Shown: positions 25,148 through 37,125 of the stretch, piece after piece
Layout: each line of letters begins with the position of its first letter
How positions within the stretch are numbered: position 1 is the stretch's first letter
Source of the DNA: Lotus japonicus
Lineage: Eukaryota > Streptophyta > Magnoliopsida > Fabales > Fabaceae
NCBI RefSeq assembly: GCF_012489685.1
Contig: NC_080044.1
Span: forward strand, 80,834,732-80,898,731
DNA: 64,000 bases
Direction: 5' to 3'
Program-made: the position numbers and the translations under genes
The notes under the pieces: generated by a model
Seen by the model: only the letters and a program-made list of their open reading frames with translations
Told to the model about the DNA's origin: nothing
Databases searched by the model: none

Positions 25148-28100
25148 CTTCACCGGCGAGAACTACAGAGATAATGCTCAGTCGCAGTGAAAGGATGAAG
25201 AAGATGAAGAGTAAATACAGAGAAAAATGCGAGGTGTGGTGACTGGTGAGGGATCAAATATGGTATGGGATGTGATATCAATGTGATTGGTGCTAACGTA
25301 TGGGCCCTATTCTGTACTTTTTTGCACTTTCCTCCCTTGTTTTATGTTCATTGTCAATTTTGGTACTTGGTTTCATGGTTTGGGGTGGGTGGGTGAAATT
25401 GGAAATTTGAGACTTTTTAAACTATTTTTCTCTAGAAAAGATTTAAACATTGGAAAAAAAACTAAAATGAGATATGATAATGAACTCTGCATGTGTTCAA
25501 ATACCGGTTATATGTTACATGAGCAATTTTTCATCTCATTTCAAATGTAGAGTTTCATTTACTTATTATCTCGAAGTAAGTATTAATGTTCATCTGCGTT
25601 AGCTAGTTCCCTGGTGGTTAGTTGGATTGGAATTGGAATATCTTCAATATCAATAAGTCATGGGTTCAAATCGCAAAACGTTCATATGTGCTCATGACAA
25701 TAGATATCATAATAGGGCATAGATCATGTGAATGGAGCTACATGCTTCAAGTATATAACCAAGACCTAATGACATCGGACAATGGACGCAGTGATTTAAG
25801 ATGGTTGTTTGAATTCATCATTCCAAAGCTCAATAGAACTCTTTCGGAGATATTTGACTTTTACCATACATGAGTTTGAATTGTGAGATCAAATTAGTAG
25901 TATATAGAAAAAATAGAATCTGGATCCTCTCCTGCAGGTTTTTCCATCCAGCCCCTGCTGCAATAACAATAGCCATCAGATTCATCTTGTGGTTCAGAAT
26001 ATTCTAGTCCTAAAATTATAATAGTTATATAATGAAAGTTAATTTCAGCTGTAAGATTAATCTAGTGGTTGAAACTATATAGGGCTTTCTCCAAACATAA
26101 ACCCAACTAACACCCAATCTTTGTTGTCGTTCACAGTCGTCCTGAGAGAAGCTCCTCCTCTCAATGACCCTGTTCCGATCAACGACAACCGCTCCTCCTC
26201 TCACTGTGCTTCTTCTGGTCTATCACCCTTATGTGTCGCGAGCGCCTTGGTCGGTTGTGGGGAGTTCATGGCGACAAGAAAGCACCTGGAAGCCCACCAC
26301 CGCAAGAGACCGTTTGCCGCTGCGGTTGCAGTTCTGATCAGTGACCTTGCATTTTTATCCAAAATTTGGTATTCGGTGCTTGCATTCTTTTAACAGAGAA
26401 CAATAAAATTTCAATTAGCTTTTATCTTGGGGCATTCATACATTTCAATTTGCTGTCAATTTGAGCAAATTGTGGTGGTGGAATCATGACAGATGCATGC
26501 AACTAAATTCATATAATCAATGCTATTGATTACTGTTGTTCTATGTTTTTTTTATAAGAAAAAGGTTACGATTCAAAATGTTTTTGCTCGCATGTGGGGT
26601 TAGTGGGGGAATTAACTGCCTTAACCTTACTGTTGACGTGAATTGCTATATGTGTAGGTTTATTTCACTGTGTTAACTCAACTATGATCCTAGTTGTAGT
26701 AATAAGCCTCTTGGAGAGACACTTCCAATAATTTAAAAGAAAAGGCACCAAAAGTCTAGCATTTTATCAAATGCATCCTATATATAGAGGTGTAAACAAG
26801 TGATTGTGTATGGTAAAAGAATTGAGGAACAATTCTCTATAGATTCTTTTGTCTTGGAAAATGATTGTGAACTGAAACTTGTCAAATACTTTTCGTGCCA
26901 ATGCTTCATTTGGACAAAAAGTACCATTCTCATTTCCTCTCCTGATGGAAATACCTTCTCCAATTGGTGGAGGAATCGCCAGAAAGAAGTAAAAAAATGT
27001 TAAAAAGACAAGACTACTAGAAAAGACAATTTCTTGGGAGCCTCTTGAAGTTTTCTTATCATTGATTACTGCCTGCGTGGTTCACATGTTAGTGTTCCAA
27101 AAATGACACTCACAAGAGTGTCATCATGTACATTGACACAATGCCATATTTAGAGGGAAAATGGGTTAAATATCAAATCATCATCAATGTCTACTTTCCC
27201 CTTGGTTATTGTTAGACGGTGATTTACAAATTGTACCTATGGATATGGCTGTGATAAAGGTAGTGACCACAGCAGATTACAACAGATAAGATCTGAAAAT
27301 CCTCCAAAAGGGATCCCATTCCCTGCAGTTCAAAATTAACTGCATATAATCTTCACTATTGGTAACTTTTCTTACATATAAAAATGAAAACTTAAAAAGC
27401 AAATAAAACTTAACAGCCATTGATTTTGGAACTACATGTTGTGCAGATGCAATTCCAACTGCAGTTCAATTCTGTTCCTACCAAAAAGCATGCCCTTCTT
27501 TTTCTGACAGAAAAAGCTTTCCAAATTTGTCCTACCTTCTTAGTGCATGTTTGGTTTCGCATTTGTGTCGGAAAATACACATCCCAACATATCAACAGAG
27601 AAGTGAGACTTAGCACAATCAAATTGAATTCAAGGGAAATCCAAACATACACTTCAAATAATTTAGGCCTCTTCTAGTTTCTCAACCACCAACCACCTCA
27701 TTACATTGGAGACTGCAATTCATTTTCTCCTCCGCAAGATAGTGTAGTGTACCTTGGGCTCATAACAATGAACCAAAGATCAAAGAAGTATAGGTGTTTT
27801 TATTATTCTTTGCTCTCTTTTTTTCCTCTCTTCAAAGTGCAACATTACTCAAACAGTGTAGGATCCTTCCAAGATTCTAGATCAACAGCGCTCATTGTTC
27901 AGGTACAAGCACACTCAGCTTTTACACTTCATACTTCAATATCATAAACTCTAATTGCGTACATATGGAAAGGTACCAAAATTGCAAGGTTTAAAACCTA
28001 ATGACTCACATAAGTCCTAGAATGAGCCAAAAGTGGAAAATAAAGAATTAGCCTTCTTTCATTTGCTCAATATATCTCAAGACATGTTAGTGAAATATTC

Positions 28101-28151
28101 ACAAAGTACCTTACATTTCAAGCCACTAATACTAACCAAACAAGTAAAGTG
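25148..28151. other. Intergenic region
   Basis: The NDPK promoter occupies the left end. Around 25606-25676 is a possible tRNA-derived fragment: TGGTTAGTTGG (A-box-like) and GGGTTCAAATCGC (B-box-like), without clear target duplications. A 90-codon open frame near 26121-26393 is Arg/Ala-rich but lacks an ATG, a recognisable family or splice context, so it is not called. At 27546-27660 a TGCATGTTTGG...CCAAACATACAC pair looks like a MITE-type insertion. The remainder up to the PH-like gene is AT-rich. Confidence 0.4.
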
Positions 28152-30735
28152 TTACTTCTCAATAGAACCGTTAGGAACTGATGTATCAGATTTCAGTTTG
28201 CAGTGCTGTTGTAGAGCTGATAACCAAGAGTCCACCTAAAAACAGAATAATGCAGGGACATCATTCGACACAATAATATATGTGAGGAAATATACACACT
28301 ATATTTAGAAGTTTAACTAAATTAAAATGATGATGTAAATCACTTAGGAAATAATAATAAAATGACAACAACTACGAAGAATCAAATTATATTGGACACA
28401 CCTGTATCATAGAGTTGCTTGAGCACTCGTAGCGTAACCCATGACAAGTTAAGATATAAAAGGCATATCGAACATCATCATCTTCACGCTTAAAACATGG
28501 CAATCTCCCTACTTCAACAATATCAGATAGAAGAGTTGAGTCCTGAGGGCTTATATCTGCAAAAAAAAAAATCCTTTATCATCAAACAAGCATTGTTGCC
28601 TTGTAAATAGAATCCAATCTTCTGAAAGCTTGAGAAGAAAATATACTCAATTGAGCTAACCAGAGGATTTTCTTTTTCAAAGAGATTAATAAAAAGGATT
28701 TGGGATTGTTAGTTCTTTGCATGATATGGCTGGACCTCCTCGACTAAGCTGTCAAAAGTATATTCCCTGTTGTTCCTACTCTTATAATTAAATTTGGCTG
28801 GACCTGTGGCTTATAAAGCCTCTCACAGCTAAAGACATGGATATAAATAATTCTGGAGCCTTCTAACAGCTTAATCTTTTCCGAGTCATCGTTTTTTACA
28901 GGTTTTAATTCGAACAAGCATGACATCACATCACATATATTACACATCTAACATCTTTAATAGTAATGAAGATTCAGTATATGAGTTACTGATTTGAGAG
29001 AAAGAAAGCCAATCACAAAATTAGAGCAAGTATTGGAAACTGTATTAGCCAATAGAGAATATGATTTTTTCATAATTCCAGAAATATATTTAAAAAATTA
29101 TGAAAAAGGAGTTGCACAAATTGGTGATTAAGAGGCTTCTAATACTTCCATTTCTCGTTTTCCTCGAAAAAAAAAAACACAAATGCAATTCATCTACACA
29201 AAAATAAGGTTAGCCCAGTAAATTTGATGTTCTGATTAGGACTATCATCCGTTTAAGTCTATGTGAAAAAATGAAAACTAAGACTAGTAGGAAGAGAAGA
29301 ATTGGAGGGAGAAAGAAGGAACAGCGCTAACTAAATTACCTGTAGACAATAAATATAAGAATATACATGTTCCATGGAGAACGACAAAGCGAGGAAGCCA
29401 ATCATCTACTTCAGTATCATCTATAGGTGGAAGTTCTCCTGGCAGTGTTGCCCATCTCTACAGAGAAAGGATGAAAACAAATTAGTACCGACTTGTTCGG
29501 TAAAATAAAATATCGAATAAAAAAACAATGAAATGTAAATTAATGCAGAGCAGGACAATTAGTACAGTTCGAATGTATAAATAGCCAGATAGACAAGCTG
29601 ACCGCAAAACTTCATCAACATGTTCCAACCTGTGTAAAACAAAATTATTTAAATAAGATATTTATTTAGGAAAAACATATTGGTGTATCTTAAGGATAAT
29701 ACCAAGAAGAGAGGGTTAAGTAGATATTAAACAGCAAAGTTCCCTTGTTTCTCAAGTAGCAATTTCAACTCCAATGAAAACTAAAGGGTAGCTGACTCTA
29801 ACAAACCAGGAAAAGTCACTAGTAAGGAGTGAAGTGGAGGACAATGAAAGAAGAAGGAATTTGAAACTCATTTTATTCATATTACTCCAAAAGTCACAAA
29901 TGTCACTCCAAATCGAATGCTAGCATCTAAATCCAAATTTTTCTTCATTAATCAATGACTTCAATACACTAGAGATGGAAAAACAAAAGAAGAAAGATAA
30001 CATAGAGAAAACAGATAATTAATTAACATTTATATCATAACAGCAAATCCCTTAATAGTCTGAAGGTGAAGATCACTCACCGGGCTTTCAAGAGAGCTTC
30101 CCTCTCATCTATATCAGCAAGCTCCTGTCGAAGTGACTCTAGTTCCGCAGCCGTTAGCTCAACCTGAAACATAAGTTTGTATTGGTAGGATATAACAGAA
30201 CCTTCACCAATGACAAAAGATGCACAGCACAAAAGCTGCTCAAATCAAACCTTTTCCTGACCTCCAGTATCGGACCCCCATGGCAGCCCCCGAAGAGTAA
30301 ACAAGTTCAACATAAGACGTGTCCTACATTTTCTCCGAGTCCACAGATGGCGTGAGGACCTAAAGTAAGCTAAATTCAGTAACTTATTTCAAATGAACTC
30401 AAAGAAAGTCTCGCAATAACTTTTCTATTATTTTTTCATTCTACTTCTTTTTTAACTAAGAAACAGTACCTCGAAGATTGATCGGTTCCAGGTTCTGTAA
30501 TAGAACTAGAAGATGTTCTGCTCACAGGAGATTCTATACTTGATTCTGGAAGTTGAAAGTGATCAGGGATGATTTTTAATTTTGCAGGACTATCCATGAA
30601 ACTGAGCTTCTTTGGGAAAGAGCGGCAAGCGTATATTTGTTGATGAAAGTAGTGATAATGTGTTGAAGGATGATTTATCCTGAAACCGGAACAACAGCAA
30701 CAAGTTATAACAGCAGTATTGCCATCACTTCCCAT
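28152..30735 (-). CDS. PH-like domain protein (292 aa)
   Basis: Seven coding exons join in phase: 30470-30735, 30251-30359, 30081-30163, 29566-29629, 29340-29457, 28402-28556 and 28152-28235 (879 nt). A non-coding first exon probably lies near 31191-31290, since it has a good donor (CCG|GTATGC) and no ATG. The N-terminal third is Cys- and Ser-rich. Next comes a short coiled coil (LTAAELESLRQELADIDEREALL). The C-terminal part from about residue 175 has the shape of a pleckstrin-homology fold: SGYLYIRT, then WLPRFVVLHGTCIFLYLL, then YAFYILTCHGLRYECSS, ending in the helix VDSWLSALQQHC. It may bind phosphoinositide or a protein partner. It matches a conserved single-domain plant family I know only as uncharacterised. 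The ATG at 30735 is the first in frame after the splice; the reading frame itself is open further upstream. Confidence 0.82.
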
Positions 30736-31299
30736 CAATAAGTCAGAACTTGCTAACAAGTTTTGCTCAGTATGCAACCTAAAGTCATTTCAGCATTATG
30801 GGGAAAGAAACATAAATGTTTGAAAACAAAAAATGTAATCACAAAAACCTAAAAACTAGGATGTGAGTATGTGAGGAAATAAATTAAAGAAAAACACCAA
30901 AGAGTGAAAACCGAAAGCAAGTAAGAGTCACAGGCATATTAAACTAGATCAACCTATGTTCGCTGATTTACAAACCCCAATTCTGCAGACTGAACAACAG
31001 AACAAGGATCATAGGATAAAAAAGCATGGAAAGATGCCATAACAAATTATTGGGTCAATTATTAAATTGAACATGTGATACAAGAGCTACAGCTTGTTAG
31101 TTTTCAACTGCGAAACAAGATTAAGCAGAAGAGAACAAGATACAATAAATAAATTAGTGAAAGCAAAGAGAGAGTTGAATTTGCATACCGGTTGGAGAAG
31201 ACGATGATGGATGCACGTAAACACACTTTACTTTGTCTCCTTTGCGCAAATAGAAAGAAGACGCGGGTGTTTGTTCGGTTTGCTATTGTGATTATCGCG

Positions 31300-32850
31300 A
31301 AAACACACTTTTACCAATACCAATAAGCAACTACTACAATTTATATGTTTTCTTCTATGCACATATAGTTCACTTCTGGACTATGTTGTTGTGTTCTTTT
31401 GAGAATGAAAAAAATATATGTCAAATGCAAACTGGAGAGAAAATAAAAATAAAATATTTACTAACAAGTTAGGTAGTTATCACATTGTATAAAAAAAGTT
31501 AGTTATCACATGGACAATCAATTTTTTTTTAATATTTTAAAAAATAATTAAGAATGTGAAATAGAATATGATAAATACTTTTAAACAATAAAATACTATT
31601 AATAAGACCTATAAAGCATTAATTTCAAAAATAAAATAAAATAAAGCATGTGTTTAAATCAAAAGTTTAGCTTAAAAAAAATTCGCGTGGAGGTTCATAT
31701 ATTTTAGCTAACATAATCAAATGGTCTTTGATAAGGGCTAATTTGTTTCTTGAGTCATTTTACTCAAATTTCTATATTCTCGTTAATATTATTAAGTTTT
31801 AAAAAATTGATAGTTACGTATAAATAATAGCAATGTTTAAGAACTAAGATAGTATTTTATTCTCAAATATGCGAATTAAGATATGCCAGCTCGATTAATC
31901 ATAATTGAGATGATAGCGACTAGCAAGGTGTTTGTTTAATCTACAAACTGCAACATTAAACTTTTCATGTTTTTACTTTATTTTGAAAAAAAATCTCATA
32001 CTTTTCTATCATCTGTAAGGGAGGATTACAACATTTGATTCGGGATAGACACCTTAAATCCCTTTTCTTTGGGGAGGGAGGGTTACTAATTAGCTGTGTT
32101 CTGCTGTTAAGCTTAACTCGAGTGCCTTCTGTCAAGGTAAATTGGTTAGTTGAAGAAGTAATAGCATTGATAAAATGCTTTTCAAATTCAATCCTGTCCT
32201 TGGACCAAAAAAACAAATTCAATCCTGTCTGTATTCCATTATTAACGATGGTGATTTGTATCAGAGAACTGCTTTAACATAGCACTCAAGCAAGAAAAAG
32301 AAAAAGCCACCATTGTAGGTGAACTTTGATGAATCACAGCTGTAGAGAGTTAAAAATACAGTTCATTTTTCAGAACACAGTCCGAGTCATGACTAGAAGC
32401 AGCCACCCAACTGCCAAAAGTCCAGAAATTTCAGTTAGAAACAGAAACAGAACAAAAGACAACCAAATCAAGTTTGTGATGCAATATGAATTGATTCCAA
32501 GTTATTATAAATGGCGCCAGTATGAATTAAGCAAATACCAAGCTTTACGAAATCCACCATAATTTTTATTTGCAAATAATAAGCAAACAAGAGAAAAGAA
32601 ACACGAAACATGAAAACAGCCTGATAAATACACTATACTCCTGAAGGAAGAATAGTTCTTTCCCCGTGAGAATTCAAATGTTCTATTCCACCCCCTTCCC
32701 AAAATTCTTATATTGTCTCTTCCAATTAGCCATTGTGGATTTTGTATAATAAGTGTTAACTTTTTGCTCATTTACCTATTCTTTCTAGTTTAATCCCTGC
32801 CTGGATGAAGTTCACTAGAAGCCTAACTAGTAGCACACTTATATAGTAGC
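31300..32850. other. Intergenic region
   Basis: AT-rich sequence between two minus-strand genes. The 3' exon(s) and 3' UTR of the gene starting at 33908 must lie in its right part, or beyond, but no exon could be fixed. Scattered short ORFs have no protein-like character. Confidence 0.35.
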
Positions 32851-32981
32851 TCATGCAATTAGCAAGGTAAGCAAGATCCTAACCCTTTGTTAGTCCATAA
32901 ATGTATTCTGTTATGAGAAAAAGTAACAGGTGTGACCAGCAAATGTGAATGACCTAGCAGTAACAAGGAGATCTCACATAC

Positions 32982-33908
32982 CAGAACTGCCTCAATCTCC
33001 TCATTAGACACGGGAGTTCGTTTGGGCTGAAGAGAGGCCTTCCCTCCGAGTGTTGTTGAAGCCTTTGAACTTGAAAAGAATGATGAACTAGCATCACTTG
33101 CTGAAGACAAAGCTGGAGCCTCAGATGCAGAACCTACAATGAAATTTTTAAATAGAATTGAAATATTGACCCGGAAATAATTAAGCAAAAACTCAGTCAC
33201 TCATCTCAATGATCTAACTTTAATTTGATAGTATCAACCACAACAATAACAACAACAGCTACCAAACTTAGTTAACTAAGTGAATCAACCCCTCCTATTA
33301 GACTCTAAAAACAGCCAAAATTTCAGTAAATTCATTTGATACTATTATCAACCAGAATTGCAACATAATCAAAAGGTAAATCTAGATTAAACAGAGACCC
33401 AACTATAAAAAAAATTAAATATAACATACTAATCCTCCATAAAATTTAACCTTTTTTATCAACCAGTTTTTCCTATGAAACTAAAATCTCATGATAGGAA
33501 TAATTTTTACATGTAAGACTATGGATTTTGTCTTGTGCAGCAATACACTTTCACTGCCACTGATCATTGATTGGTCCTAAAATTTGGGATTATTAACATG
33601 AATCTTCTTCAAGGGTTTCCTGAATAAACATAATACTACCATGCTTTTGTACAGAATCAGCATATAACAAAACTGCATCGCTATATATCATACAAATTGG
33701 GGTAAGATTAGGCTCAAATCATTGATTGAAGGGAAACTACAAGGATATGAATGAAATACGAATTTTCTCCAAGAAAAAAGGAAATTAGACTGAAAAATAA
33801 ATGGAAATTGGAGAGGGAAAGAGGAAAAAAGTAGGAACCAGAGGATTTGGAATGTCTGTTAGGAAACTTGATGCGAGGTATTCTCTTCAAAGCGTGAGCT
33901 CCACCCAT
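32982..33908 (-). CDS. Small conserved plant protein, first two coding exons (partial model)
   Basis: Exon 1 (33839-33908) encodes MGGAHALKRIPRIKFPNRHS and three more residues. Exon 2 (32982-33133) joins in phase and encodes a Ser/Ala-rich stretch ending GGKASLQPKRTPVSNEEIEA then VL. Donor (CTG|GTATGT) and acceptor sites are good. Without splicing the frame would run on as an unlike tail to a stop at 32859, so at least one short 3' exon is probably missing; I could not place it. The basic IPRIKFPNR start and the TPVSNEEIEAVL end look like a small mitochondrial-type conserved protein, but I do not know its function. The total length is probably about 75-85 aa. Confidence 0.6.
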
Positions 33909-33928
33909 CTCTGACGCTGACGCTGATA

Positions 33929-33959
33929 GTCTTCGTCTTCGTCTTCGTCTCCGTCTCCG
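33929..33959. repeat. GTCTTC tandem repeat in 5' UTR
   Basis: Four to five near-perfect 6-bp units (CTTCGT, then CTCCGT) lie just upstream of the minus-strand start at 33908. On the minus strand they read GAGACGAAGACGAAG and probably belong to the 5' UTR. Confidence 0.75.
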
Positions 33960-35570
33960 ATTTCAAAATCAAACAACTCTCTCACGCATGACACAACGCT
34001 GTGTATCACATTCACGCCACACATGTGAACCATGTCCACCGTTGATCGTTCATTACGTCTTGGACCCACGTAAAGCCCAATTTCTTATGTGGACTCTCAA
34101 TTAAGTTTCCCAATCCCTCGGCATCATGGGCATTAGGGCCAAATTATTTATTGCATTAGGTAGTGGTACATTTTTTTTCTTATAGGCAAATATGTTTGTT
34201 GTTAGTAAATTAGTATAAATTATTTATTCTTATGATTTGAACATTGATCTTTGATCTACAATCACGCTTAACTCAACTGTGTGAGCTACCCATTCCCCAG
34301 GTAGGGGTACATACGGGTTGGTTTTGATCGGTTCCTGATACAAGTAAAATTCGAACCAATTAAATTAAAGAGGATCGGGTTGGTTCAATTTGGATTTCAT
34401 ATTTTTTTTTATTGAACACGAATCCAACGACAATATTCGGGTTGGTTTTTGTCGGATAGTCGAATTACTATTTAGATAATAATTGAATTTTTTTTAATAT
34501 CTAAAAATTGTTAAAAATTAAAAAAAAAACATTGAACCAAAGGGAGGCAGCGGGTTCTTCAAAGTTTGAACGGTGGTTTAAATAGGGACCAAGGCAGCAA
34601 AAGCTCAAACAGAGAGGAGGCGGGTTCTTCAAGCGGTGGCTTGATTAGAAGGAGGAGGTTGTTCTTCAAGCACTGGCTCAATCGAAGGAAGGACACAACG
34701 AGAGGAGGTGATAATGGCGGACAATAACGAGAATGGAGGTGGTTGTCATGTGGTTTAAAAAGGACTTAGGGTTGGATCGAATGTGGTAGCTAGGGCTCCG
34801 AATATGTGGGTGTGTGAATGTCTTAGATGATTAGTCTTTAGGTAAAAAAAAACTAAGTTATCGGGTCTCGTTCGGTTTAGGTTTTCCAAACCCAAGAACC
34901 AAACCGAACTCATCAAATGAGAAAGAAACAAATTCGATTACCTGCAAGCCCTAGTCAACCCAACTTTTGTATTCGTGACGGGCTAGGTTGGATCACTCCG
35001 GGCCATGTGGCAATGAGAATCGTGGCGCATTACTTTTCTGACCACTTAATTAAAATAACTTTTTACATATACAATAAAACAAGTTATAGGTGTATAAGTA
35101 GGCATATAAACTAACTTGAATAATGTAAGAAAATAAGTTCAAAACACAGTAATTATAATTTATAAGTTATGAACTATTTATATAAACTCTCTCAAATACT
35201 TGTGCAAGTGATTATGGTGATATTTCTTCTATAATTATCATAAATAAACTCGTGTAACTAGTCAATTTGTAATTTTTTATTTTTTTGAAACCTAGTCAAT
35301 TTGTAATCTGAACATGTTATAACAAATATATTGTCGTGAAACTAAACCCAGATAGTCAGTTACTGTAGGTAACGAAGCTAACCGTGGTTGGGAAGCATAA
35401 TCATATATATGGACTGAGTCCAACATTACATTAGAGAAAATTCTGATTTCTATGCAAACCGCGTTTTATTTCTCGATCCACGACTCATTATTTGTTAATC
35501 AAATTTCCAATAATATAATCTACGACTCAATATACTTATATACGTATTAACATTCTAATCATATATATAG
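33960..35570. other. Intergenic region with degenerate repeat
   Basis: From about 34310 to 34980 the sequence repeats short phrases (GGTTGGTTTTGATCGG, GGGTTCTTCAA twice, GGAGG-rich). It resembles a decayed transposable element of unknown class. No coding frame of note. The flanks are AT-rich. Confidence 0.35.
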
Positions 35571-35579
35571 TAGTTTACT

Positions 35580-36133
35580 AGACATGTCACTATCTTGAAC
35601 TGGCCAGACTCCAGAAGCAGCCCAGGTGTTACGTTCACGTTCAAGAGATGACAAATACACCCTTCAACCCACAAGGGCACTGAACCTTCAACAAGGTGCA
35701 AATTAGTATTTTGGAATGAACAGTACGTAGTTTCTAAGCAAAGGTTGTGACAGTCAATCACTTGAATCTTGACCCACCAGCTTCAATTCATAGACCCGAC
35801 TAACAAAAATTTCTTGGTAAATTAATCACCATCATTCTTTATTAAATTTTGTGTGTGCCGCGATTGACACTTAACGCTTCTTCTCAACCAAATCACTATA
35901 AATCCATTCTTAAACTCTCCCATAATACCTCAACACTCACCACTCCTCTCCAGTATTCAAATTCTCCCTTCTTTCCTTCATAAAACCCCCACAACTCTTC
36001 CTAGTTTATTACCAGGCTGTGTTTGAATACTGGTCGAGATAATTTAAAGTAAGTAAATTTTAATTTATCAAAAGAGTTCCATTCATTCATACTTCACATT
36101 AGTGCCGCCAGATATCCGAATATATATACAAGA
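35580..36133 (+). promoter_or_regulatory. Promoter and 5' UTR of duplicate unknown gene copy 1
   Basis: A TATAAAT box lies at 35897-35903, within CCAAATCACTATAAATCC. Upstream, about 35583-35790 shares long near-identical tracts (CAGACTCCAGAAGCAGCCC, GAGATGACAAATA, CAGTCAATCACTTGAATCTT) with the region ahead of copy 2. The transcript leader would be about 200 nt, CT-rich and possibly with a small intron near the start codon. Confidence 0.6.
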
Positions 36134-36544
36134 ATGATTCAAAGTGTTTTTGCATGCCTTAATGGAAAAGCGTCACACAAAAAAGCAGCTAGAGTAGCGC
36201 CACTCAAAGAGACAGAAGCTGTTGTATACAGAGATGAGTTAACGGAATCCAAAAAGCAAACGCTCAGAAAGGCAGTGGTGAAGAAAAGAGTGCGGTTTGC
36301 GGATTCAGAACCTACTATTTTAGGAGAAGATTGTAATGAAAAGAGCAGTGTTGAAAAAAGTTGTGATGGTAAAAATGATGAATTCAGAGAAAACGCTGGG
36401 TTTAGAGTGAAGTTGAGAATGACAAAGGAAGAAGCTGCTCAGTTTCTAGCAAGATGCAATGGTGGGATTCTTGATTTCAAGGATGTTGCTCGTGAGCTTG
36501 GGGCTATGCCATTGAATCGAGTTAGCGTTGTGTCTACTTGCTGA
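36134..36544 (+). CDS. Uncharacterised small basic protein, tandem copy 1 (136 aa)
   Basis: A single-exon frame from ATG 36134 to TGA 36544. It opens MIQSVFACLNGKASHKKAAR, has a conserved basic motif KKRVRFADSEPTILGE near residues 50-65, an acidic and Asn-rich linker, then a conserved C-terminal block FRVKLRMTKEEAAQFLARC followed by LDFKDVARELGAMPLNRV. It is similar to plant proteins of unknown function that end in a VKxxMTKxE-type block. RVRF matches the PP1-docking pattern, which is a suggestion only. It is paralogous to the gene at 39248, with which it shares most residues. No membrane or signal segment is evident. Confidence 0.85.
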   Translation: MIQSVFACLNGKASHKKAARVAPLKETEAVVYRDELTESKKQTLRKAVVKKRVRFADSEPTILGEDCNEKSSVEKSCDGKNDEFRENAGFRVKLRMTKEEAAQFLARCNGGILDFKDVARELGAMPLNRVSVVSTC

Positions 36545-36933
36545 GACAATTTGTAATTTCATTGTGATTACAAAGCTTCACCTCCACTTTCTATTATTTT
36601 TCTCTGTAAAAAGAAATTTAATTTTTAGGAATTTTTTTTCATGATATTGATGTCCATGGAGCAACCCAGCCAATCAAGAGGACAATATTATTAGCAATAT
36701 CATGATATTTTATACATTCAAATTCGTGTCTTTATAAAATCTATTTTATTTTATTTTCACCTACTTTTATTTTTATCTTTTTATTTTATTTTAATCACAT
36801 TATCTAAATATCATTTATGTCATTTTTCTATCAAATCTTAGAGTTCCTCAGCACCATGGTCGTGCATATATATGCAAGGCCAATTAGGTCATTGCCTTAG
36901 GCCCAAAAAAATAATTAACACCTATATAATATA
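36545..36933. other. 3' UTR and spacer
   Basis: 3' UTR of copy 1 followed by AT-rich DNA up to the small transposable element. The first bases (ACAATTTGTAATTTCATT, ACAAAGCTTCACCT) match the copy 2 3' UTR, so the duplication extends past the stop codon. Confidence 0.5.
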
Positions 36934-37116
36934 GAGAAAAAGTTTGATGCACCGACGGTGTAAAGTTTTTTTACACCGTCAACCAATCAGATTTTAAGGA
37001 TGTGAGAAAATCTCTCTTTTCATTTAATTTATTTAATTGACATGTCACATCCTTAAAATCTGATTGGTTGACGGTGTAAAAAAACTTTACACCGTCGGTG
37101 CATCAAAATTAAACTC
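36934..37116. mobile_element. 183-bp MITE copy 1, 9-bp TSD
   Basis: The element folds almost completely: TTTGATGCACCGACGGTGTA on the left pairs with its complement on the right, and AACCAATCAGATTTTAAGGA pairs as well. It is flanked by a perfect 9-bp duplication TATAATATA (36925-36933 and 37117-37125), which suggests mobilisation by a Mutator-type transposase. Each arm also contains a small palindrome (GACGGTGTAAAG...TTTACACCGTC). It is non-coding. A second copy of the same length lies at 45794. Confidence 0.85.
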
Positions 37117-37125
37117 TATAATATA

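Noticed and set aside
25606..25676. tRNA-derived SINE with A-box- and B-box-like motifs
   Set aside because: No poly-A tail or target duplication could be paired, so it is mentioned only as part of the intergenic region.
26121..26393. 90-codon frame with Arg/Ala/Pro-rich sequence
   Set aside because: No ATG at its start, no recognisable family, no splice partners; GC-richer local sequence makes open frames more likely.
30436..30777. Longer N-terminus for the PH-like protein (from 30777)
   Set aside because: The frame is open but the first codon is TTG; the first ATG is at 30735 and no ATG occurs in the likely non-coding first exon.
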